Positions 25,945 to 33,093 of a stretch of 45,377 bases of DNA are shown in pieces; the first letter of the stretch is position 1, and the number at the start of each line of letters is the position of its first letter. Position numbers and translations under genes: made by a program. The DNA comes from Bacillota bacterium (GTDB taxonomy: Bacteria; Bacillota; UBA4882; UBA8346): the NCBI GenBank assembly GCA_023435225.1, contig JAEYRX010000027.1, positions 1 through 45,377 on the forward strand, given 5' to 3'. Below the pieces are notes generated by a model. That model made no database searches, was not told where the DNA came from, and was given only the letters and a program-made list of their open reading frames with translations.

Positions 25945-25972
25945 ATAAGTTTCATATTTACCTTAACTTCAC

Positions 25973-26081
25973 CTATATGGAACGACATTATTCGTATCGT
26001 ATGGTTCCCGAGAAAAATGTTAATACCCATTGTTTTCTAAAACCATGTTAAATCAATGATTAATGTCCTTCCATATATAAA
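25973..26081. repeat. Two-level palindromic element, copy D
   Basis: Outer arms TATATGGAACGACATTATTC at the left and TTAATGTCCTTCCATATA at the right; inner arms ATGGTT..CGAGAAAA and TTTTCTAAAACCAT. The size and nested layout match the elements at 3371-3484 and 38522-38634. The right arm supplies the last codons and stop of a thioesterase remnant. Confidence 0.65.
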
Positions 26082-26184
26082 CGTTCCTCCCAGTTTTGAA
26101 ATATATCCATCAAATGGCTGGGAATCTTTGTTGGTTTTCCCCCTTTTTCCATATCGATGCAAAGCATAGTTATAGTTGTATTAT
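26060..26184 (-). pseudogene. Remnant of an acyl-CoA thioesterase (4HBT hotdog) gene, C-terminal end
   Basis: The minus strand encodes NNTTITMLCIDMEKGGKPTKI followed by PSHLMDIFQNWEERLYMEGH and a stop. The GKPTKIP.HL...F..W pattern is the usual C-terminus of YbgC/4HBT-type thioesterases. The rest of the gene is missing: the fragment begins at the terminator of the CBS gene and has no ribosome binding site. The final residues come from the neighbouring palindromic element. Confidence 0.55.
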
Positions 26185-26185
26185 T

Positions 26186-26221
26186 AAAAATAAAACCCAC
26201 TTAATTAAGTAGGTTTTATTT
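26186..26221 (-). terminator. Terminator of the CBS gene
   Basis: On the minus strand AAAACCTACTTAATTAAGTGGGTTTT forms a stem followed by ATTTTT, just after the stop at 26229. Confidence 0.85.
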
Positions 26222-26228
26222 AGGAGTT

Positions 26229-26648
26229 TTATTCACTAACCGCTTTTTTTCTTGGTAATTTTGCATAATATTCAATAATTTCTCTACGCCTAATAATACC
26301 GATAAATATATCACTGTCGTCAACTACCGGGACAAAATTTTGAACAATTGCCAAAGAGAGCAGATCCTCCATTTCGGCGCTAATCTTCACCGGTGTATTA
26401 ATAACTCGCCGTGGCACCTCATCCAACATTACTCTTTCAGTTCCGGCAAAATTCAAACCTGGAGTATTCTTCATCTTCCATAATAAATCCCCTTCAGTCA
26501 ATGTTCCGGCATATTTACCATCCTCGTCGATTAACGGGACAGCTGCATAACGGTGAAATTCCATCTTTTCCAAAGCTTGGCGCATTGTACAGTTTAAGGG
26601 TAAACATACCACCTCTTTTTTAGGGATCAAAAAGAAAGCTATATTCAT
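26229..26648 (-). CDS. Tandem CBS-domain protein
   Basis: This 139-residue protein consists of two CBS motifs (about 15-65 and 76-130): MRQALEKMEFHRYAAVPLIDEDGKYAGTLTEGDLLW and EDLLSLAIVQNFVPVVDDSDIFIGIIRRREI. CBS pairs usually bind adenine nucleotides such as AMP, ATP or c-di-AMP, so this is probably a small nucleotide sensor acting on an unknown partner. GGAGGAG precedes the ATG. It appears monocistronic. Confidence 0.88.
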   Translation of the reverse strand: MNIAFFLIPKKEVVCLPLNCTMRQALEKMEFHRYAAVPLIDEDGKYAGTLTEGDLLWKMKNTPGLNFAGTERVMLDEVPRRVINTPVKISAEMEDLLSLAIVQNFVPVVDDSDIFIGIIRRREIIEYYAKLPRKKAVSE

Positions 26649-26848
26649 AAAGAGATCTCCTCCAAAAATTATTAAAGTTACAGTACCTAATTTCTTTAAG
26701 CTTCATTTAATAATTCCCAATTACAACTCAAAAAAGTTATCATCCAACCGGTAATTAAATTTCACAACAGCCTAAGTAACGTTAGACAAACAAAAAAGTT
26801 CCTCTTTTTATTAATACGCATCTTCCGACACTTCGGTGACAAAGCGGC

Positions 26849-27439
26849 TTATTCATAAGCCCCATCCATATAGATGAAATCTTTCATCTCGGAATAAACA
26901 ATAGTACTGTTTTTTTCTACTGTTAACAGACCATGAGCAATTGTTTCTTTATACTCAGCTACCGGTTCCAACCAGGGTTTTCCCTGCTGATTGTAAAAAG
27001 CCCCTTCAAAAGTTATTTGCCCAATTGGAGTCGGATCTGTTTTCATTAAAAGTTCCTCTTTTCTAAGAATCGGATCAGGACAGTTAAAGTATAAGCATTT
27101 TTTTTGGGAATTAATTACTAAACTGATTACGGCTTTGGGTTTAATATATACCGCCTCGGCACCATCACTATTGTTTTTTACGGTTTTTAAATTAAAAGAA
27201 TCAAGTTGGTAAATTCCAAATTCTACCGGTTTAGAAAGGAGATATGTACCATCCGGAATAAAATATTCCTTATTTCCTCGTTCTACCCGGCTGATTGGTA
27301 TTTTGATACTTTTTTGGTTATCACCAACTAAATCTAAAGTTTGCTCAATAATTAGAGGCTTAACTAGAAGACCGATTAATATCACGATAAAAACCAGCCC
27401 AAAAATTATTATTTTCTTATCCCGAAAATCGATAACCAT
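26849..27439 (-). CDS. Membrane-anchored protein of unknown function
   Basis: This protein of about 196 residues has one N-terminal hydrophobic helix (IIIFGLVFIVILIGLLVKPLI) and an extracytoplasmic region of about 165 residues without a recognised domain. The region has many hydrophobic/charged alternations suggestive of beta structure. The ATG chosen (27439) has GGGGGCG upstream. An alternative start at 27484 would use an ATG inside a repeat-like sequence (AGGGAGTTTCATAATTACC) also seen at 3370 and 25229. I do not recognise the family. Confidence 0.65.
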   Translation of the reverse strand: MVIDFRDKKIIIFGLVFIVILIGLLVKPLIIEQTLDLVGDNQKSIKIPISRVERGNKEYFIPDGTYLLSKPVEFGIYQLDSFNLKTVKNNSDGAEAVYIKPKAVISLVINSQKKCLYFNCPDPILRKEELLMKTDPTPIGQITFEGAFYNQQGKPWLEPVAEYKETIAHGLLTVEKNSTIVYSEMKDFIYMDGAYE

Positions 27440-27656
27440 GGCATCGCCCCCATTAACAAAGATACCATATTTAGGGAGTTTCATAATTACCTTAACTTAG
27501 TTTTGGATATAGTAGAAGATGCTATCGAGGTTAAGAAACCTAGATATGACTAGATAAGTTAAATTAAATTTCCATATTAAACTGTTAAATTATTAAAATC
27601 ACTAATATTATTAAATTCGTTTTTTAGAAGATTTTCCCTGCAATTTTTATTTTAAA

Positions 27657-27687
27657 TCTTTAACCGTTTCAGAAAAACGATTAAAGA
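27657..27687 (-). terminator. Probable terminator of the inositol phosphatase gene
   Basis: Minus strand CTTTAATCGTTT and AAACGGTTAAAG pair around a short loop, overlapping the stop codon and followed by an A/T-rich tract (ATTTAAAATAAAAA). The U-tract is imperfect. Confidence 0.45.
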
Positions 27688-28454
27688 TATTTCCCAACCG
27701 TTTCCCGGATCTCCTGGTGAATCAAACCGTTGGAAGCAATAAAGCCATTATGTTGCGGCATTAAAATATCACCTTGTAAATTAGTGATTTTACCACCTGC
27801 TTCCTCGATAATACATGCCCCAGCAGCGAAGTCCCAAGTATGATCGTTAAATTCGACTATCCCATCTAATTTGCCTTCAGCTAAATAGGTCAATTGCCTG
27901 GCTGAAGAACCAAACATCCGGATATTAAAAACTTGATCGGCGATAGTATTCAATACTTGCAATTTTAATTCCGGGCCAGTCTTAATATCCGAATCAAAGG
28001 AAACGGTACACTCCTTTAGTTTACTGGTTGAAGAAACTTTAATCGGTTCATTATTTTTATAGGCGCCATTGCCTTTTTCTCCGAAATACATTTCATTAGA
28101 GATTGGCAAATAGACCGCGCCTGCCACAAAACCGCCCCTATAGGCTACACCGATTGAGACCCCGAAGATACTAATTCCCCGAATAAAATTATGAGTCCCA
28201 TCCAAGGGATCAATTATCCAGGTATATTCATGAGTGACTCCGGCATCTCCGCTTTCTTCTCCGATTATTCCATGGTTGGGAAAACTCCTCCGGATCCGGT
28301 CGACAACCATTCGTTCCGCTTCCCGATCCAGATTAGTAGCTAAGCTCTGATCCGCTTTCGTTTCAATATTGGCGATCTCCTTACCAAAGTTGGCCTGTAA
28401 AAAATCTCCGGCTTCTTTGGCCGCATCAATACAAACTGTGATTATCTCACTCAT
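27681..28454 (-). CDS. Inositol monophosphatase family protein
   Basis: This 257-residue member of the Mg-dependent IMPase superfamily (SuhB-like) has GEESG (about 66-70), IDPLDGTHNF (about 81-90, three metal ligands) and WDFAAGACIIEEAGG (about 205-219). It hydrolyses inositol-1-phosphate or related sugar or nucleotide phosphates. The start MSEIITV has GGAGG seven bases upstream; a start 36 bases further up has no such site. It is likely monocistronic. Confidence 0.92.
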   Translation of the reverse strand: MSEIITVCIDAAKEAGDFLQANFGKEIANIETKADQSLATNLDREAERMVVDRIRRSFPNHGIIGEESGDAGVTHEYTWIIDPLDGTHNFIRGISIFGVSIGVAYRGGFVAGAVYLPISNEMYFGEKGNGAYKNNEPIKVSSTSKLKECTVSFDSDIKTGPELKLQVLNTIADQVFNIRMFGSSARQLTYLAEGKLDGIVEFNDHTWDFAAGACIIEEAGGKITNLQGDILMPQHNGFIASNGLIHQEIRETVGKYL

Positions 28455-28558
28455 AATGCCTCCATCATAATTCGTTTTAAATTCAATCAAAAAGGATTGT
28501 AGAATTATACAACCCTTTATCGGTTAATTTTCAACTCTATAAAAACTAAATGCGCGCT

Positions 28559-28729
28559 CTATAGTTTAAGTGTTTCTAGTATTTTGTACATTAGTACCGC
28601 CGGCCAAAAAAGCGCTTTTATTACCCCTAATACACCGCCCCAAAAAGTAGTCGCTTGTTGAATAAAATAGATTGCCGCCCCAATAAACGCCATTCCGTAG
28701 ATACTGCTTAACATGCCATTTTCTTTCAT
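28559..28729 (-). CDS. 56-residue membrane protein
   Basis: This small gene starts ATG after AGGAGGG and encodes MKENGMLSSIYGMAFIGAAI, a Gln-Gln turn and a second hydrophobic stretch (TFWGGVLGVIKALFWPAVLM), then YKILETLKL. Two short transmembrane segments, or one plus an amphipathic helix, are likely. The strong ribosome binding site and clean composition support it being real. I know no function. It is about 100 bp upstream of the IMPase gene on the same strand. Confidence 0.65.
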   Translation of the reverse strand: MKENGMLSSIYGMAFIGAAIYFIQQATTFWGGVLGVIKALFWPAVLMYKILETLKL

Positions 28730-28816
28730 TTCATTCCCTCCTGTCTTCCCCCGGTAGGTTTTTTTATCCTTTTAGTTATATTTTCTATATGATTCTAAAA
28801 TTACCTTTGAAAAAAA

Positions 28817-28952
28817 CTATTTTCCTCCATAAATCTGCTTAATGTTTCCCTGATTGACATCATAAGTTTCGGTAAACCATGGCTCAGGAAGTTTTTTCTC
28901 AGCTCTGGCTTCCATAAGAAAACACACGGCATAGATGCCCCAATCATATGGC
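28817..28952 (-). pseudogene. Decayed gene fragment
   Basis: One minus-strand frame reads YDWGIYAVCFLMEARAEKKL, then PEPWFTETYDVNQGNIKQIYGGK and a stop, which looks like genuine protein sequence. It is preceded by a stop and lacks a start; a different frame is open over 66 codons but looks less natural. This is probably a frameshifted remnant. Family not recognised. Confidence 0.35.
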
Positions 28953-29364
28953 TTTTACACACAATAGCGGTGGAGACAACACCATCTTTCCTGGAAATCA
29001 TCAGAGAACAATTAGCTGATATTTTTAGATTTCGGTGGAATCTTGAGTGGTAAAAGTAGTTTATCGGTAGAACTGTACTGATATTAAATATAAAACTGAG
29101 AATTCTTTTTATGTTCTAAAATTAGTTTTCAAAATTGATTAACTAAAACATTAGAACTAAAGTCGATTCTTTTAGTTAATAAAATCGATAAGTTGTATTA
29201 GCCATGTATATTTCATTATTAGATAAATAAAAATGTTTTATCTTCTAAAAACATAATTAATATCAATTACTTATAAAATATAAAAATTGAAACATTTTTG
29301 TAAAAAATAGTAAAAAATATTTTTTTAATTTTTATTTCTTTTCTCATAAAGTTCTGTTAATAAA
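28953..29364. other. AT-rich intergenic stretch without a recognised gene
   Basis: About 400 bases of strongly A/T-rich sequence mark the left border of the AfsA-type island. There are short inverted words (TTTTAGTTAATAAAATCGATA and AACTAAAACATTAGAACTAAA-like) but no convincing gene, riboswitch core or repeat copy. Confidence 0.5.
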
Positions 29365-29392
29365 TTGACGATATAAATATGGGTGATAAAAT
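29365..29392 (+). promoter_or_regulatory. Promoter of the first SpoIIAA-like gene
   Basis: TTGACG, 16 bases, TAAAAT. The predicted start of transcription near 29399 falls after the upstream ATG at 29379. This supports ATG 29421 as the true start. Confidence 0.65.
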
Positions 29393-29420
29393 TTACAATA
29401 ACGACTTTAGGAGGGATTTG

Positions 29421-29789
29421 ATGGAAGGATTATCGAAAATTTCATATCAAGGGAAAGAAATAATTTATGTCGATTATTCTAGTTTTGGTTTTGATAAAGA
29501 AAAGGCACTTAAATTAATAAATGCATCAACGGAAGAATACATGAAACATCCTGCGAAATCCGTCTTAGCTTTAGTAAATGTTTCAAATCTTCATTTTGAC
29601 TCCGATATCATTAATCTCATGAAGCAAACAAAAGAAAAAACAATTCCCTATGAAAAGAAAATTGCTATTATTGGAATGAAAGGGCTTCAAAAAGTAGCAT
29701 ATAATTTTGTTACATCTTTAACTCAAAGGGATGTTGTAAAAGTTTTAGATACAGAATTAGAAGCTAAAGAATGGCTAGTACAAAATTAG
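29421..29789 (+). CDS. SpoIIAA/STAS-like small protein, paralogue 1
   Basis: This 122-residue protein begins MEGLSKISYQGKEIIYVDYS and ends KVLDTELEAKEWLVQN. The alternating strands and helices, the IAIIGM.G segment and the EA..WL C-terminus fit the SpoIIAA-like STAS/Sec14 fold. It is clearly a paralogue of the protein at 32708-33079 (same GKEI.YVDYS start and EA.EWLV end). AGGAGGG precedes this ATG by five bases. STAS-type folds act as protein-interaction or lipophilic-ligand modules. The two copies flank the SDR-HAD-ene-reductase operon, so a role in sensing or regulating that pathway is possible but unproven. Confidence 0.78.
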   Translation: MEGLSKISYQGKEIIYVDYSSFGFDKEKALKLINASTEEYMKHPAKSVLALVNVSNLHFDSDIINLMKQTKEKTIPYEKKIAIIGMKGLQKVAYNFVTSLTQRDVVKVLDTELEAKEWLVQN

Positions 29790-29831
29790 TTTAATAATAA
29801 ATAATAAAAATTACCCCTAATCAATTAAAAT

Positions 29832-29877
29832 GGACTATTCATTAATTATTCTGAGAATAGTCCTTATTTTATTTTGT
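29832..29877 (+). terminator. Terminator between SpoIIAA-like gene and ene-reductase gene
   Basis: GGACTATTC (29832-29840) and GAATAGTCC (29855-29863), then TTATTTTATTTTG. It lies between convergent genes and mainly serves the plus strand. Confidence 0.85.
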
Positions 29878-29887
29878 TATTCAATTT

Positions 29888-31060
29888 TTATTTTAATTCT
29901 TTATTAGCTTTCTTTGGTCGTTTATATTTTTCATTTATTGTACAATGAACCGATAATAACTCAGGATTTCGTATATCGCTCAAACATTTACCACACCAGA
30001 CACATTTATTAATCTTTTCATTTAAAACTGATTTTTTTACAAACCCTTCATCAGCAACTTGCATTCTTCCATAACCGACAAAATCTGTTATCCCTTCTTT
30101 AATAAGCTCTTCCCCTTTTTCTAATGACCCAATGTATCCAGCGTAACCTATAGGCAGAGAAGTATATTTCTTTAAAGTTTGTGCAAGATAAGCAAACCTA
30201 GCTTCGGGATTCAATTTACCCTTAAACAAAATTACTGCAGATTCAAAATTGGTACCAGATGCATTTAACATATCAGCACCTGCTTTCTCAATTAATGGTG
30301 TTATTTCGGCATAGTCATCAGGCACTAAACCACCATCAACAAATTCCTCAACACTTAATCGAACATCAATTATAATACTAGTCCCCAATTTTTTACGAAT
30401 CTCTTTAATAATTTCAATTATTATCCGGCAACGGTTCTCAATAGAACCTCCATACTCATCATTACGTTTGTTTGTATAAGGAGATAGAAAGTTTGTTAAT
30501 AAATAACCATGAGCAGCGTGAACTTGAATAATTTTATAACCAGCTTCAGCTGCCAAGACAGCACCATTAACATAATCATTTATAATTCGTTGAATATCTT
30601 TCAAAGTCATAACTTTTATTTGATAATTGGGATCCCAACTAGATGCTATTTTACATGGAACATTACTTGGTGCTAAGATAGGTTTATTAGTGAAGGTTGT
30701 TACCGACTGTCTGCCAAAGTTCATTAACTGGATTGCTGGTATAGCATCTCTAGCCTCTATTTCTTTACAGAGCTTTTTATTACTTTCTATATGTGATTTA
30801 TTACAAATAAACATGCTATATTTTACTCTTTTAGAGTCTGGTGAAACACTAGCTGCCCCGGTATAAATAATTCCACACCCATTTTCAGCTAAACATACAT
30901 AAAAATCTTTTAATTTATCTGATACTGAACCGTCTTTATTAGCCCAATTAAAATCCCAAGGAGGAAAAAATATACGATTAGGAATAGTTATATTATTAAT
31001 TTGTAAAGGACTAAATAAATGAGGATATTTCTCTTTTCCTTTCTGATCTATTGTCAACAT
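29888..31060 (-). CDS. Old Yellow Enzyme / 2,4-dienoyl-CoA reductase-type ene-reductase
   Basis: This 390-residue FMN TIM barrel has IPNRIFFPPWDFNWA at the start, HAAHGYLLTNFLSPYTNKRNDEYGGSIENRCR (about 182-213), DVRLSVEEFVDGG and GYGRMQVADEGFVKK near the end. A C-terminal Cys set, CVWCGKC plus one further Cys 13 residues on, suggests a [4Fe-4S] cluster as in dienoyl-CoA reductases. The second, FAD/NAD(P)H half of that enzyme is absent. It is two bases from the HAD stop, so it belongs to the SDR-HAD-OYE operon. Ene reduction of a butenolide intermediate would fit the AfsA context; other alpha,beta-unsaturated substrates are equally possible. Confidence 0.85.
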   Translation of the reverse strand: MLTIDQKGKEKYPHLFSPLQINNITIPNRIFFPPWDFNWANKDGSVSDKLKDFYVCLAENGCGIIYTGAASVSPDSKRVKYSMFICNKSHIESNKKLCKEIEARDAIPAIQLMNFGRQSVTTFTNKPILAPSNVPCKIASSWDPNYQIKVMTLKDIQRIINDYVNGAVLAAEAGYKIIQVHAAHGYLLTNFLSPYTNKRNDEYGGSIENRCRIIIEIIKEIRKKLGTSIIIDVRLSVEEFVDGGLVPDDYAEITPLIEKAGADMLNASGTNFESAVILFKGKLNPEARFAYLAQTLKKYTSLPIGYAGYIGSLEKGEELIKEGITDFVGYGRMQVADEGFVKKSVLNEKINKCVWCGKCLSDIRNPELLSVHCTINEKYKRPKKANKELK

Positions 31061-31062
31061 AA

Positions 31063-31740
31063 TTAAACCTGTTCTCCTTTGAATAATTTAATAATATCAC
31101 TAAAAGATTCAACTGCTATATCTATACTTTTTTTAAACTCTTTACAATAAGAACTATCAAAAAGATTATTTTTCATAAGAATAGTTGTAAGACCAGATAA
31201 ATGTGCTGTTTGTAATGCAACGGGATCATCATCAACTAAAACCCAATTTTGAAGATTAATTTTTAATTCCTTTTTAATTAATTCATAGGTTTTTAAATCT
31301 GCTTTAGATCTTTTATCTAAACAACAAATATTTTTTCTTGGAATTTCAGGTAAGAAAGATTTAGTTTTTTCAAATGAAGCCATTGTAAAAATTTTATATT
31401 GAATATTATTTTTGTCACAAAAACTAACTATATCATAAAAGTTCTCTCCAATAGTGATTTTTTCGTTATTATACTCCTTTAAATCGATAATACTTTCTAA
31501 TAAAGCCTTTAATTCATTACCTAGTCCTAACGAATCAAAAACAATATGAAATGCTTCAAGTTGGGGAAAACTATTAACTGTTCTATAATAATTTTTAATA
31601 TAGCTTAAAGGCAATGGTATAAATTTATTGATATAATCAGTTACATATTTTAAATATACTTCAAGAGAATTTCTTAAAACAACACCATCTAAATCAATAA
31701 ATAATCCTTCAATAAAACCAATTTTAAAATTATTTTTCAT
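31063..31740 (-). CDS. HAD-superfamily phosphatase
   Basis: This 225-residue haloacid dehalogenase-like hydrolase has motif I FIDLDGVVLRN (about 14-24, nucleophile Asp and acid Asp), a helical cap region, IFTMASFE (about 117-124, motif II), a lysine in DKRSKADLKTYELI (motif III) and VLVDDDPVALQTA (about 167-179, motif IV). The family removes phosphate from small metabolites. Codon use is very A/T-rich compared with the LPS and arg genes. It sits between the SDR and the ene-reductase; dephosphorylation is one of the expected steps in butyrolactone signal synthesis. Confidence 0.83.
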   Translation of the reverse strand: MKNNFKIGFIEGLFIDLDGVVLRNSLEVYLKYVTDYINKFIPLPLSYIKNYYRTVNSFPQLEAFHIVFDSLGLGNELKALLESIIDLKEYNNEKITIGENFYDIVSFCDKNNIQYKIFTMASFEKTKSFLPEIPRKNICCLDKRSKADLKTYELIKKELKINLQNWVLVDDDPVALQTAHLSGLTTILMKNNLFDSSYCKEFKKSIDIAVESFSDIIKLFKGEQV

Positions 31741-31791
31741 GTTAACTTATAACCTTCTTTTATACTATATACTATAAATATTTAATTTTTT

Positions 31792-32562
31792 TTATTTTGA
31801 GCCCACTAATACTCCACCATCAATTATTAACGTTTGTCCAACCACAAAAGAGGATTTTTCCGAGCACAGCCATAAAGCAGCTTCGGCAATTTCATCCGGT
31901 TCTGCAATCCTTCCAATTGGATGTCCTTTTGCATAATAAGCTTTAATCTCATCATTTCCACCAGTCATACGCTCAAATATATCGGTTTTAATAGCAGCAG
32001 GAGCAATCGCGTTTACCCTTATACCATCCTTAATATATTCCATAGCAGCGGTTTTAGTAAGAGAGATAATCGCCGCTCTACTGGCGTTATAAGCGCAACG
32101 GTTTAACCTACCTAAATAAGCGTTTACAGAAGACATATTTACAATTTTTCCATTAATCTTCTTATCCAACATGAGTTTGATTTCATGTTTTAGCAAAAAG
32201 AATGTCCCTTTCAAATTTGTATTTATTATTTCATCCCAGCTTGATTCGTCACATTCAACAATACTTGCTTTTTTACCATCCATACCGGCACAATTAAAGG
32301 CGCAATCTAATTTTCCATAACGGCTATTTATTTCTTCAACCAATTTGGTAATTTGTTCTTCTTTGGAAACGTCAGTTTGAACAAAACACGCTTCTTTTCC
32401 CATATTTTTAATAATATTTAATACTTCTTCACCTTTATCTTTTCTTCGGTTGGCAATAACTACAATAGCACCTTCTTGAGCAAACTTTAAAGCAGCTGCT
32501 CGCCCAACTCCAGTCCCTCCTCCAGTGATAAGACATACTTTATCTTTTAATAAAGAATTCAC
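31792..32562 (-). CDS. Short-chain dehydrogenase/reductase with Arg in place of the catalytic Lys
   Basis: This 256-residue classical SDR (FabG-like) has TGGGTGVGRAAALKF (about 14-28) as the cofactor motif, NCAGMDG (NAG-type), NMSSVNAYLGRLNRCAYNAS (catalytic Ser and Tyr) and PIGRIAEPDEIAEAALWLCS. The expected YxxxK is YNASR: the codon is AGA (Arg), where Lys would be AAA or AAG. All else looks intact. It is the first gene of the SDR-HAD-OYE operon and divergent from the second SpoIIAA-like gene. It would be a candidate ketone reductase for an AfsA product, possibly with altered activity. Confidence 0.88.
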   Translation of the reverse strand: MNSLLKDKVCLITGGGTGVGRAAALKFAQEGAIVVIANRRKDKGEEVLNIIKNMGKEACFVQTDVSKEEQITKLVEEINSRYGKLDCAFNCAGMDGKKASIVECDESSWDEIINTNLKGTFFLLKHEIKLMLDKKINGKIVNMSSVNAYLGRLNRCAYNASRAAIISLTKTAAMEYIKDGIRVNAIAPAAIKTDIFERMTGGNDEIKAYYAKGHPIGRIAEPDEIAEAALWLCSEKSSFVVGQTLIIDGGVLVGSK

Positions 32563-32637
32563 ATAACATCACTCCATTAAATAATATTCATATGATTAAA
32601 TAAAAAAAGCTACAGTATATGTTTTTGATGCCATATA

Positions 32638-32666
32638 TTGTATTATTTTAAAAATAATGCTATAAT
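32638..32666 (+). promoter_or_regulatory. Promoter of the second SpoIIAA-like gene
   Basis: TTGTAT, 17 bases, perfect TATAAT, about 40 bases before ATG 32708. An imperfect palindrome (ACAGTATATG...CATATATTGTA, 32612-32644) overlaps the -35 side in the divergent intergenic region and could be an operator. Confidence 0.65.
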
Positions 32667-32707
32667 ATTTTAGCATTACTTCAAGTAATTTTGAAAGGAA
32701 AAAAATA

Positions 32708-33079
32708 ATGGATGAAATAAAATTTGAAAATTTTAATGGCAAAGAAATCCTCTATGTTGATTACTCTAATTGTGGTAAAGATACTCAAAAAGTAATAGCT
32801 ATCCTTGATGAAATACTGCGAATTTACAAAGAAAATCCAACAAAGGCTTATTTAGCAGTAACTAACGTTCAAAATTTCTCTTTTGACACTGAAGTGATAA
32901 ATAAATTTAAAGCAGTATTACCTACCACAAATCAATACATAAAGCACCAAGCCGTAATTGGAATAAACGACGCCGTCAGAAGATTTCTATATAATTCAAT
33001 TACAAAATTCACAGGTACTAACGCACCAATATTTGATACCAAAGAAGAAGCTATGGAATGGTTAGTTAGCCAACCTTAA
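32708..33079 (+). CDS. SpoIIAA/STAS-like small protein, paralogue 2
   Basis: This 123-residue protein begins MDEIKFENFNGKEILYVDYS and ends FDTKEEAMEWLVSQP. It is paralogous to 29421-29789 in length, start, end and strand pattern. HQAVIGIND..RRFLYNSI.KF.G matches the conserved late strand-helix unit of SpoIIAA-like proteins. It is convergent with the AfsA-type gene (14 bp apart) and divergent from the SDR gene, so it sits exactly between the two halves of the proposed pathway. AAAGGA precedes the ATG. Confidence 0.78.
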   Translation: MDEIKFENFNGKEILYVDYSNCGKDTQKVIAILDEILRIYKENPTKAYLAVTNVQNFSFDTEVINKFKAVLPTTNQYIKHQAVIGINDAVRRFLYNSITKFTGTNAPIFDTKEEAMEWLVSQP

Positions 33080-33093
33080 TCAGCTTAATAACA

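Noticed and set aside
29379..29421. Upstream ATG as start of the first SpoIIAA-like gene
   Set aside because: It lies inside the predicted promoter between -35 and -10, lacks a ribosome binding site, and the paralogue aligns with the ATG at 29421.
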